Below are positions 1-8,096 of a stretch of 64,000 nucleotides of DNA, piece after piece. The notes beneath the pieces were generated by a model that had not been told where the DNA came from, made no database searches, and saw only the letters and a list, made by a program, of their open reading frames with translations. The position numbers and the translations under genes are program-made. Numbering within the stretch: the first letter of the stretch is position 1; the number at the start of each line of letters is the position of its first letter. Source of the DNA: Novakomyces olei (Eukaryota; Ascomycota; Novakomycetes; Novakomycetales; Novakomycetaceae); assembly GCA_016906335.1 (NCBI GenBank), contig JADEYG010000001.1, positions 1,612,001-1,676,000 on the forward strand, written 5' to 3'.

Positions 1-801
1 AGCTCTGTGCTGGCGGACAAGTTGGCCCTTAAACTCGGCGATTATTGTGTAACTGAAGCAGGGTTTTCTTCCGAGATTGGACTGGAAAAGTTTTGCAACA
101 TTAAATGCCGGTCTAGCGGTCTCAACCCGGACTGTGCCGTCCTTGTTGCCACTGTCCAGGCACTCAAGATGCATGGCGCTGGTGATTTAGGTAATGGATG
201 TGCTAATATGGAGAGGCATATTGAAAACTGCCGTCGCTACAATATCCCTGTCGTTGTAGCAATAAACCGCTTTGCCACCGATACGGCAGAGGAAATTGCT
301 CTCATCCGTGAGCGAGCTGCTGCTGCTGGTGCAGACGCGGCAGTGCCTACTTTTCATTGGGCTCGTGGAGGCGCTGGCGCTCGTGATCTGGCTCAGGCTG
401 TTGTGCAGGCGAGCGAAAAGCCCAGCAAGTTTGAGTACCTCTACCCTCTCGATCTGCCGCTCAAGGATAAAATAGAAAAAATTGCGTGTGAAATGTACGG
501 TGCCCGGAGTGTGGAGTACGCACCACTCGCTCTGGACCGTATTGACCGGCTCACACGTCAGGGCTATGCTGGCCTGCCTGTCTGTATTGCTAAAACACAG
601 TACTCTTTGTCCGCCGACCCAGAGCTGAAGAATTCTCCACGCGACTTTGTCGTGCCCATCCGCGATGTACGTTTGTCCGCCGGCGCCGGGTTTGTTTACC
701 CTCTGACGGGTGCTATTCAAACGATCCCGGGTCTGCCTACTGCTCCGGCTTACTTGAACATCGACGTGGACGATGAGGGGAACGTTGTAGGCCTTTTCTG
801 A
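1..801 (+). CDS. MIS1: C-1-tetrahydrofolate synthase, C-terminal part (formate-THF ligase domain); 5' end outside window
   Basis: The frame is open from the first base to a TGA at 799-801, about 266 residues. It reads as the C-terminal half of a formate-tetrahydrofolate ligase domain: TEAGFSSEIGLEKFCNIKCR, then ATVQALKMHG, VVVAINRF and GFVYPLTGAIQTIPGLP. The enzyme makes 10-formyl-THF from formate, THF and ATP; in eukaryotes this domain is normally fused behind a dehydrogenase/cyclohydrolase domain (yeast Ade3/Mis1). Only the ligase end is visible, so the fusion and the compartment (cytosol or mitochondrion) cannot be judged. No intron is seen. The first in-frame codons carry no ATG, consistent with a gene entering from the left. 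The symbol is by family and could equally be ADE3. Confidence 0.93.
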   Translation, partial: SSVLADKLALKLGDYCVTEAGFSSEIGLEKFCNIKCRSSGLNPDCAVLVATVQALKMHGAGDLGNGCANMERHIENCRRYNIPVVVAINRFATDTAEEIALIRERAAAAGADAAVPTFHWARGGAGARDLAQAVVQASEKPSKFEYLYPLDLPLKDKIEKIACEMYGARSVEYAPLALDRIDRLTRQGYAGLPVCIAKTQYSLSADPELKNSPRDFVVPIRDVRLSAGAGFVYPLTGAIQTIPGLPTAPAYLNIDVDDEGNVVGLF

Positions 802-1374
802 TTTGAACCAAACAGACAAAGATGGGGGGAGACAATGGGAAAAAAATAATGCAAAAAAAATAATGCAAAAAAAATAATGCAAAAGAAATAATGCAAAAGA
901 AATTATGCAAAAGGATTCTATGAAAAAAAAAATAATCGAAAAAAGAAAGCAGGAGGCAATTTGCAAAAGCAAGGCAAATATTCGTCTCCTAATTTCGTCT
1001 TGCAATTCGTTTGCGTGGAGAACCCCCACGCTCGATTCAACCCGGTGTGCGCCATTACTGGTTTTGGCAACTTAACTTGCCTTGTATTTAGATTAGCTAG
1101 ATTGTGATATATAGAAGCAATATATCGATCATTAGACTTATTTGCCACAGCAGGTGCAGAGCTATCGCCAGGGTTTGGCGTTTACTAGTTCAAAGTGGAC
1201 GCTGGTCCTTGGTATACAAAGGCAAAAGAATATACAGTATGGCGGACAAAAGGCACTTTTAAACAAACAGCAATTATAAATAAAGCCAGTTGGTTGCCAC
1301 GCTATAGATCAACAGTGTACGTGAGAATGTGCAAGTGCTGTCGGTGAGTGCAAATATATATATACAGTCGACGC
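802..1374. other. Convergent intergenic space
   Basis: Between two convergent genes. Apart from the 14-bp array at its left end I see no gene, RNA or site here. Long reverse ORFs that cross it are shadows. Confidence 0.6.
847..915. repeat. 14-bp A-rich tandem repeat, about five copies
   Basis: Units of the form TAATGCAAAAAAAA follow one another at 847, 861, 875, 889 and 903; the later copies drift to AAAAGAAA. The array lies in the 3' flank of the C1-THF synthase gene. It has no coding meaning and looks like replication slippage. Confidence 0.85.
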
Positions 1375-2323
1375 CTAGTCAAGCACACGTGGCGCACTCG
1401 TCCCTTCCTCAACGGCCAAGTGCGCCAGCGCATTTTGGCCGTGCAGTAAAAGCTCTTCTGATATTACGAGTGTTCGAGTTATCTGCTGCTCAATCTCTTG
1501 AGCGGCTTCCAGCAAACTTGGCGCCTCCTGGTCTTCCGCGTCTTCACTAAACTCGACAGACAGTGTCGCACGCGGCATTCCGGTACGAACTTGTTGCCTT
1601 AACCTTTTAATTTCCAACGTCTGTGCCCGCAGTTTCGACTCCAGCTCCTTGTTTATAGCCCGGAGCGAATCGTTCTCTAACCGTGCATCCAGCATCTTGG
1701 GTTAGCATCAACTCCTCTGCACATTTCCCTTTTTCCTTGTTTTATTTTATTTTCAGCTCATTTTCATTTTCTTCTTTTCTTTATTTTCTTTTTTTCTTTT
1801 TTTCTTTTTTTCTTTTTTTTTCTTTTTTTCTTTTCTCCCTTGTTTTTGTTTGTTTCAAATTTATTAATTTCAAACTTATTTAAAATCATCGTTCGCCTAC
1901 CCTCCTCTGGAAACGCGCAGTCTCCATATCATTCTCCGTATCGGCGTCGTCCGTCTCCGACCCGAGAGCGGTTGGAGACACCGGCGAGGCCGACGGAGAA
2001 GCCGACAGCTTCAGCACCTGCTTGACGGGAGTTGCGCGTGCCGCTGTGCTTTTCCCATTCACCTGTTTGGCTCCATTCGTCTGCTTGACTGGAGCAATAT
2101 TCTCAGTACGCCGAGAGTCCCCCCGTTTGCTTGCCAGACGCGGCAATTGCGCGTGCTTGCGTACCGTAACATTCGGGGAAAGCGTGTTGCGGACGCCATT
2201 GGCGCCGTTCCAGGCCGAATCCTGCGCCGGCGCAGGACTGCTCATGGCACTGTTTGACCGTAGTACGGAGACCGACATTTTACGGCTAATTTCTGGGCGT
2301 GGAGGGCACTCGCGGCCAGACAT
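1375..2323 (-). CDS. Unrecognised protein with basic, Ser/Pro-rich N-terminus and C-terminal coiled coil
   Basis: Two exons, 2323-1901 and 1695-1375, give 247 residues. The donor is GTAGGC and the acceptor follows a CTAAC branch site (CTAACCCAAG); exon 1 is exactly 141 codons, so the join is phase 0. The 205-nt intron is very A/T rich. The first 110 residues are basic and rich in Ser, Pro, Ala and Asn, with MSVSVLRSNSAMSS near the start. The middle is acidic (ETDDADTENDMET). The second exon starts with a clear heptad coiled coil (ARLENDSLRAINKELESKLR) and has a second predicted helix near the end. I do not recognise a family; a cytoskeletal or chromosome-associated scaffold is possible but unproven. 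Confidence 0.6.
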
Positions 2324-2528
2324 TGGTCACATGCCGGTCCGCTAAACTGCCGTCGAGATTTGTATAGTGTCTGGCTTTGGCGGAGGATTGTGTAATGATA
2401 CTGCCAACATTCACACACCCGCGCGTGCGTGTAACTGGGTTTTGTTGCAGCCCGTACGGGTTAGTTGCATGATGTAAATGTAGAAAAAAGTGAGGATATA
2501 GTGCGGTTTTCATACAATTTGAATTTGC

Positions 2529-2637
2529 AGTAATATACAAAATATACAATGTATATTATACAATAATATACAATAATATACAATAATATACAGTAATACA
2601 CAAGTATACGAATATACAAGTATACATATACACTGCA
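2529..2637. repeat. A/T-rich imperfect repeat (CAATAATATA-like units)
   Basis: Short units of the type ACAATAATATA recur several times directly upstream of the next plus-strand gene. Likely low-complexity promoter DNA. Confidence 0.6.
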
Positions 2638-2651
2638 AATATATTTGAACG

Positions 2652-3314
2652 ATGGTCAATTGGCCAAAAGCAAGCATGAATAGGCCGGTGCGGCTGTTGT
2701 GCCGCAGTGTCTCAACCAACACTACCGCAGAAACCCGCCGTTCACGGCTACTTGCTCGTATGGGCCGGTACGGTGAACGTTTTAGAAAGGTATACAATCT
2801 TTGGCTGTGGGTGGCTTTTAGCGTGTCTAACAAGGCCAGCAGCCGCTGTCGCACATTACATCCTTTTTATTTCTCCACGAGGTCACTGCGATAGTACCGA
2901 TACCCATTATTTTCGGGACTCTGCACGCGCTCGATTGGACGCCTCCAGCGTTATCGCCCTACTCGGCCGCCATTGCGCGTACGACAGATCGAGTGGTACG
3001 TGGCAATTATACGCGTACTAAACTACACTCATACTAAACGACAGAACGGGTTCCTGAATCGATACAATTTCCGCGAGCGCAGCGAACAGGACGTGAGCCG
3101 TATCGTGCTCGAGCTTCTTGCGAGCTATACTGTCGTAAAGGTTGCGTCATTAATCTTTTATACCCCACGACAGCCCTCGTTTATTTTTGCCTCCTGTACT
3201 AACCGTGCATAGATGCTGATGCCTGTGCGTATCGCTATCAGCTTATGGGGCGCGCCAATACTCGCCCGTCGGGTTCACGCTTTATCGGCATGGATGCGGC
3301 TCGTTAAACGGTAA
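2652..3314 (+). CDS. Small mitochondrial-type membrane protein (LHEVTAIVP family, possibly Mrx11-like)
   Basis: Four exons: 2652-2789, 2840-2995, 3045-3140 and 3213-3314, 163 residues. The introns end in TCTAACAAGGCCAG, ACTAAACGACAG and ACTAACCGTGCATAG. The N-terminus is basic and hydroxylated (MNRPVRLLCRSVSTNTT), like a mitochondrial presequence; ATGs at 2652 and 2676 both fit. The core reads ITSFLFLHEVTAIVPIPIIF, a hydrophobic segment, then NRYNFRERSEQ and a last exon with PVRIAISLWGAP. From memory this layout matches a fungal mitochondrial inner-membrane family that includes yeast YPL041C/Mrx11; I could not check. Exon 3 may end at 3134 (donor GTAAAG) or 3140 (donor GTTGCG); the second gives VVKMLMPVRIA, which fits the family better. 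Function unknown. Confidence 0.6.
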
Positions 3315-4195
3315 AGGATTTCGCTATACATAGAGCAGAATTACAGTTATCAAGCTACACCGTCCGCCTGGCACACTCAAACTGCACCGGCCTTGCACGC
3401 TATTCAGTCGCCGTCGGGTGATATTGATCGGGTATTGCGGCAGCGACTGCTTAATGCAACGCTATAAAGACCACAATTACGTCTATAATCCTTGTAATTA
3501 TCCTCTCCCCCACACTCCAAATCTATCCCGCGAAATCGCGGGATAGAAAAATACCACGAATAATAGTCGTAGTGTGCATGTAATAAGTTTTCCCCACAAG
3601 AGTCAGCCATCCCGCGGATGAATGACAGACACGTCACAAACGGCAACGCTGCCGCGCGGAGAGTATAAGAACGAGTCAATAGGTCATTGCGGACGCCGTA
3701 TCGCCAAGGACTTGACCATTAATTCTGTGTCTGGTTTCATGCTGAAATATTACCGGCAGAGGAGAGGACGGGTTCAGTCACAATTGATCTGTTAAACACT
3801 GTCTTGCACTGAAAATAAAGAAGAAAAATTTGAATTTCAGACATTTGATAGTCAAGATCTCGAGTAGAGCTTTTCTTACTGCTCTAAGCTCTTTGACAAA
3901 ACCGTCGCTGTTGAATAATTCGTGATATCTGCCGGGACGGTCTCAGCAGTTCTTTAACTTGACAGTTTTTTAACTTGAACAGTCTCCTGACTTGAATAAT
4001 TTTGCTTCGAATTATTTGCTTGAACTTTCAGTAGCACTGCACTTCTTCATCCGCGAATTTGATCCTATTGTATCTGAATTTACTCGCATCTAGTTTGTTT
4101 ATCACTACTGAGCCGGGCCAGTGCATTACAAACCGGCCCCAATTGTTGGATCCGTCTTTACACACCCTCTTTTGTTCAGTCTCACCGTTACTGCA
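3315..4195. other. Intergenic region upstream of PhyH gene
   Basis: About 880 bp without a supported gene. It holds the 26-bp palindrome listed separately. A reverse ORF at 3404-3679 has no recognisable family and no clear splice context. Confidence 0.5.
3522..3547. promoter_or_regulatory. Near-perfect 26-bp palindrome (12-bp arms, 2-bp centre)
   Basis: Left arm TCTATCCCGCGA (3522-3533), centre AA, right arm TCGCGGGATAGA (3536-3547). It lies about 650 bp before the PhyH start and 210 bp after the preceding gene. It could be a dimeric transcription factor site or a transcript hairpin; nothing visible decides. Confidence 0.5.
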
Positions 4196-5383
4196 ATGAC
4201 AAACTCAAAGAGTGCGCATTTCGCCTCTGTGCAGGACATTGACATCAACGAATTTGAGCGTATTTGCGCACAAACGGTTGGCGCCAACGATTACGCGTTT
4301 GCCGAAAAGGTCGTACACAATATCCCTGTCTTCAATGGAACAAAGCTCGGATCTTTATTTGCCGACGAGCACACGCACACAAAAGTGCGTGCGGAACTGC
4401 ACCACTGTCTTCTTCGAGGACCCGGCTGCTTTGCCGTGAAAGGGCTCTATACTGATACGGCTTTGGTCGATCGTGTCTCGCAACGGTTCCGTTCCATGAT
4501 TGCAGATGAGACGCGCACCGGCCGTTCACGCGGAGACCATTTTGGTTCGAAATCGAGCAATGATCGGCTGTGGAACGCATTGCAAAAACTAGGCGAGTCT
4601 TATCCACAGGACTTTATTGCTTACTATGCGAACCCGCTGCTACAAAACATCGCTGAATCCTGGCTGGGTCCACAGTATCGATTGACCAGCCAGGTCAATA
4701 TTGTTAAACCCGGTGGGCAGGCACAAAAGCCGCATAGAGATTATCATTTAGGGTTTCAGTTGCCCTCTACAATTGCCCGATTTCCTCTCGCTATGCACGA
4801 AGCCAGTCAGCTCCTGACACTGCAGGGCGGAATTGCCCACTGCGATATGCCACTGGAGTCCGGGCCGACTATGCTGCTCCCTTTTTCCCAGCAGTATCGG
4901 CTGGGCTACCTGGCTTACACGGACCCTGCTTTCCGTGAGTACTTTGACAACCACTGGGTCTCGTTGCCAATGGAGAAGGGTGACGCTGTTTTCTTTTCCC
5001 CTGCACTATTTCACGGAGCCGGTACAAATAAATCTGTAAATATTGAACGGGAGGCCAACCTTGTACAAATCTCGTCTTGCATGGGGAAAGCTATGGAGAG
5101 TATTGATAGTAAAAAGTTACTGCTCAAATGCTATCCTGCTCTGCTGCAAGCAGTCGAGGATGCAGGCGAGGTTACAAATGAGCTATCTGCCTTTGTGGCT
5201 AATGTGGCTGAAGGATACCCTTTTCCTTCAAACCTAGACAAGACCCCACCTGCTGCTGATGGATCTCCACCGCCCAATGATCAAGAGTACGTCTTGGCAG
5301 CTTTAAAGCGAGGCGATTCGCCCGACGTTTTCGCTGAAGGGTTAGAGCAGTGCTACCGTAATCGAATGGCCGACAATGACTGA
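4196..5383 (+). CDS. Phytanoyl-CoA dioxygenase (PhyH) family protein
   Basis: A single exon of 395 residues. The frame is open further upstream, but the first ATG is at 4196. The non-haem iron ligands are visible: HRD in KPHRDYHLGFQ (His and Asp near residues 180-182) and a distal His in FFSPALFHGAGTN. This places it among Fe(II)/2-oxoglutarate oxygenases of the PhyH superfamily, which hydroxylate varied small substrates. A fungal dioxygenase acting on a secondary metabolite or fatty acyl derivative is as likely as true phytanoyl-CoA hydroxylation. No PTS1 is present at the C-terminus (ends RMADND). It is transcribed away from the preceding gene and convergent with METTL4, with about 120 bp between the stops. 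Confidence 0.85.
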   Translation: MTNSKSAHFASVQDIDINEFERICAQTVGANDYAFAEKVVHNIPVFNGTKLGSLFADEHTHTKVRAELHHCLLRGPGCFAVKGLYTDTALVDRVSQRFRSMIADETRTGRSRGDHFGSKSSNDRLWNALQKLGESYPQDFIAYYANPLLQNIAESWLGPQYRLTSQVNIVKPGGQAQKPHRDYHLGFQLPSTIARFPLAMHEASQLLTLQGGIAHCDMPLESGPTMLLPFSQQYRLGYLAYTDPAFREYFDNHWVSLPMEKGDAVFFSPALFHGAGTNKSVNIEREANLVQISSCMGKAMESIDSKKLLLKCYPALLQAVEDAGEVTNELSAFVANVAEGYPFPSNLDKTPPAADGSPPPNDQEYVLAALKRGDSPDVFAEGLEQCYRNRMADND

Positions 5384-5504
5384 CAAAATAGTGGATAAAT
5401 TTGAATTAAATGAAGACCATTGTAAAGTACGGGCAATTATGGATTAATTATTAATATGCTGATATAAACAACGACTTCTCATAGTATTTTAAAGATGTAT
5501 ACCA

Positions 5505-6582
5505 CTAATCAGTATTGAGCCTGTTCCCGGAAAGCGCTTGATCGCCCCATGCGGTCCAATTCGATGTGGTGACGCGTGCACAAACCTCCAAGCCTTGAAC
5601 GCGTTTGCCCAATAGTCTGTCGAAAATCTCATGTAAAGCTGGTTTGCGAGAATGCTAAAGATTAGTCTTTTTGTGTTTACATGATACGTACCACGTCGGG
5701 AACGGCAACGATCACACGTGGCTCTGGTGATACGATTGGGCTGTCGCCCACACCAATCAGTAATTGCTCGTATGGAACCCTGTTGCCCGAATCAAGCTGG
5801 AATATGGGTGCTCCATGCTCCGTGACCTTTTATTAGAATTTGCAAACAGACACGATATGAGTTATTTTTATTCAGAGACGAAAGGCAATTATGATGGCTA
5901 GACACGATTTGCATGATAATGCAAATCAAAAAACAAAAATAAATAATAGAAAATGATAATTATAGTCTTGGCAAGAGTCAAAGATAAAAAACAAAGGCGA
6001 ATAGGCCGGTGACAAGCAGTGCGACCGAAAGCTATATCAATGCCGTCTTGACCAATAATACATTGTGACCAATCCTACCTTGAGCCATAACCATCGTGTA
6101 TGTAAATGCAGACCCCACGCTGGGAATAGAACTTGTTCAACAAAGCGTTCTACGCAGGAGCTGTTTGTAATCCACACGGCTACAAGACCATTCTTGCGTA
6201 ACAAACGCGGCACTGGGATCTGTGGGAGCGCGTTTATCCGCATCGACTCGTAATCACCTTTATTTCTCGCGGAACGATTACGCCAAGCCGGGTCGAGAAG
6301 CACTACGTCATAGCCTCCAAGTCGATGAGCCAGGCTTTGAACAGCCCGGCCACTAGTGCGACAGTCCACGGGTCCAAGTACAACACTGGCTCCCATTGGA
6401 AGAAGGTATGTACTATTGCTAGACCGAATTCTAGATCCAGTTTCAGTTGTGATGTCCTCGTTTTGCTCAACGAATTCGCCATTACTGCTATCCGCAGTAT
6501 CAATGCGCTCATCCATATCGTGATCATTGATCAAGTTAGTTTCGTACGTAGGTTGGCGCTCTAGCGCCTGTTCTTCAACCAT
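5505..6582 (-). CDS. METTL4: METTL4-like MT-A70 family N6-adenine methyltransferase
   Basis: Three exons, 6582-6079, 5826-5692 and 5654-5505, give 262 residues; introns are 252 and 37 nt with TTCTAATAAAAG and CTAATCTTTAG ends. The MT-A70 core is clear: VVLLDPAWRNRSARNKGDY, VAVWITN, LHTRWLWLKVTEHG, then KPALHEIFDRLLG and TSNWTAWGDQAL, which align with the C-terminal half of METTL4. Known METTL4 proteins methylate internal 2'-O-methyladenosine in U2 snRNA, and some have been linked to DNA 6mA. The catalytic DPPW is here DPAW. The N-terminal 80 residues are acidic and not conserved. An upstream exon cannot be excluded. Nothing nearby suggests a partner. Confidence 0.88.
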
Positions 6583-6823
6583 ATACTCAATCCTGCAACG
6601 ACATGGACCAGGACCGCGAACTAGCAGCGCACGTGCATAGACATCTAATAGGGACAGAGCGCATATATCTTTTACCTAGACTATAGATCAGTGTCCATAA
6701 TTAACCAGTATCTTTTTTTTTTCTTTTTCTTTTTTTTCATAAATTTATAAATTTATAAATTTATTTATTTAATTATAAATTTATTTATTCATTATTTTAT
6801 TTGTATTGTTTTGGTCTGTCAAG

Positions 6824-7273
6824 TCAATTCAATTTTCCTACCTCTATTATCTCGTCTCCGCTTCCAGCACGAAACGCAAAGGCCGCCATTGCCCTTAGTG
6901 AAGGCTGCATTACCCTCATGGAGTCAGCCATTTTGTCGCACAAAGGCGAATCCTTGTTTGTTGCTACTCGTGCAAGGCAGTACGGGACCCCTCGAGCTTT
7001 CACTGCTTGATCTACCAGCGACAAAGCTTGGTGTATATTAGCGCCCCAGCGAGCGTAGAGCATATGTAAATGCTCAGTCTGAGGCATTGGATGGTTTTCA
7101 TCGCGCGGTTCCGCTAAAGCGTATGGCTGTTGTAATGGTGTACTCATCTGTAGAGCGGCATCAGGCCTTAGACTTTGTAAAGTATTGCCAATAACAAGCC
7201 CAGAAGCCTCTGCCATACTCCACGGAACATCGACAAGAAACACGGTACATGTCTCGTTTGTCCAAATGATCAT
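6824..7273 (-). CDS. Unrecognised protein, possible vWA-like N-terminus
   Basis: The open frame encodes 149 residues from an ATG at 7273. The N-terminus reads CTVFLVDVPWSMA, which resembles the first strand and MIDAS loop of a von Willebrand A fold (hydrophobic strand, Asp, then Ser), but the usual DxSxS is DVPWS. The rest has helical stretches (ANIHQALSLVDQAVKARG, MADSMRVMQPSLRAMAAFAF) and no family I know. The last codons may be intronic: GAG at 6844-6842 is followed by GTAGGA, and an acceptor at about 6681 would add two codons and a stop at 6674-6672. It lies head to head with the RNase P gene across an A/T-rich 260 bp. Confidence 0.5.
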   Translation of the reverse strand: MIIWTNETCTVFLVDVPWSMAEASGLVIGNTLQSLRPDAALQMSTPLQQPYALAEPRDENHPMPQTEHLHMLYARWGANIHQALSLVDQAVKARGVPYCLARVATNKDSPLCDKMADSMRVMQPSLRAMAAFAFRAGSGDEIIEVGKLN

Positions 7274-7532
7274 GATCGATCGTCAAACGACATATCGACC
7301 TTGTGGGCAGTGAATGATCTATGTATTTGATCTATCTAATCAAACCAAATCAAATCAAATCAAATCAAATCAATTAAATTAAATTAAATTAATTATAAAT
7401 TTAAACTAATATAAATTAATGAAACAATTATAAATTAATTAAACTAATTATCACATTTTATTTTTAATGTTTACAGATCAAATTTGTTATAAATATTTAT
7501 CGTATATATTTTACAGTGCTTATTCTGCAGAT
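7274..7532. promoter_or_regulatory. Bidirectional A/T-rich promoter region with (CAAAT)n run
   Basis: The spacer between divergent genes is strongly A/T rich. A (CAAAT)n microsatellite of about six units lies at roughly 7339-7371, followed by (TAAAT)-type repeats. No specific site is identifiable. Confidence 0.5.
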
Positions 7533-7895
7533 ATGGCCCTGCTGTCGGCGAGTCAGAAACGCCTCTTGTTCTTGCACCAGGCAGCGGCTATTACTAGTGA
7601 AGGCAAAGGTCCAAAGTCTGTATTATCGTGCCATTACAATGAGTGTATGGCTAGCATTGCCAAGAAGACGGTACAGCATTTGGGGCCGAGTATAAAGAGC
7701 ACTGTTTGCCGTCGCTGTAAGGCAACCCTCCTATCAAATGAAACAAGCAGTGTCTTTGTAGAAAACTGTTCGCGCCGTGGGAAGCCACATGCTGATGTTT
7801 TTGTCATTCAATGCCGTCGCTGTGGAGCGCAAAAACGGTATCCTACAGTGAAGGAGCACAAGAAGCGTAATCGAGTGGAAGAATCTTTAAAATAG
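7533..7895 (+). CDS. RPR2: RNase P/MRP subunit Rpr2/Rpp21 family
   Basis: A single exon of 120 residues from the ATG at 7533. An upstream in-frame ATG at 7467 would add 22 residues of unlike, A/T-coded sequence, and family members start close to the QKRLLFLHQAA helix seen here. The zinc ribbon is clear: CRRCKATLL at about residue 70 and CRRCGAQKRYP near residue 105, the Rpr2 domain Cys4 pattern. The protein is a subunit of the RNase P ribonucleoprotein that trims 5' leaders of pre-tRNAs in the nucleus. The C-terminus is basic (EHKKRNR), suited to RNA binding. Confidence 0.88.
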   Translation: MALLSASQKRLLFLHQAAAITSEGKGPKSVLSCHYNECMASIAKKTVQHLGPSIKSTVCRRCKATLLSNETSSVFVENCSRRGKPHADVFVIQCRRCGAQKRYPTVKEHKKRNRVEESLK

Positions 7896-8096
7896 GCCAA
7901 TAATCAATTTTTACAATATGGAACTGTCGCTTATTGCCAGTGATTGGAGATTGGTAGTACTGATGATGAGTCACAGAGTCCGGCTAGCGTGTACGCTGCA
8001 ATACTACAAAAGCCCTGGTTGGAGAGTCTACGAGCGAATAAAAGCTGGATGGCGTTGAATAAGAGTCTCAATTTATATTCAAGCTGCAAAATCTCC

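Noticed and set aside
187-1029. 280-codon reverse ORF over the C1-THF synthase gene
   Set aside because: It is antisense to a clear enzyme domain and passes into an A-rich repeat that codes for Phe/Leu/Ile runs; a shadow.
1700-1900. Poly-pyrimidine tract as a possible transposon tail or terminal repeat
   Set aside because: It lies exactly within an intron whose ends keep the reading frame; no flanking duplication.
2707-3021. 104-codon ORF with hydrophobic stretches
   Set aside because: It is an off-frame reading of exons 1 and 2 and intron 1 of the spliced mitochondrial membrane protein; the spliced frame gives a consistent protein.
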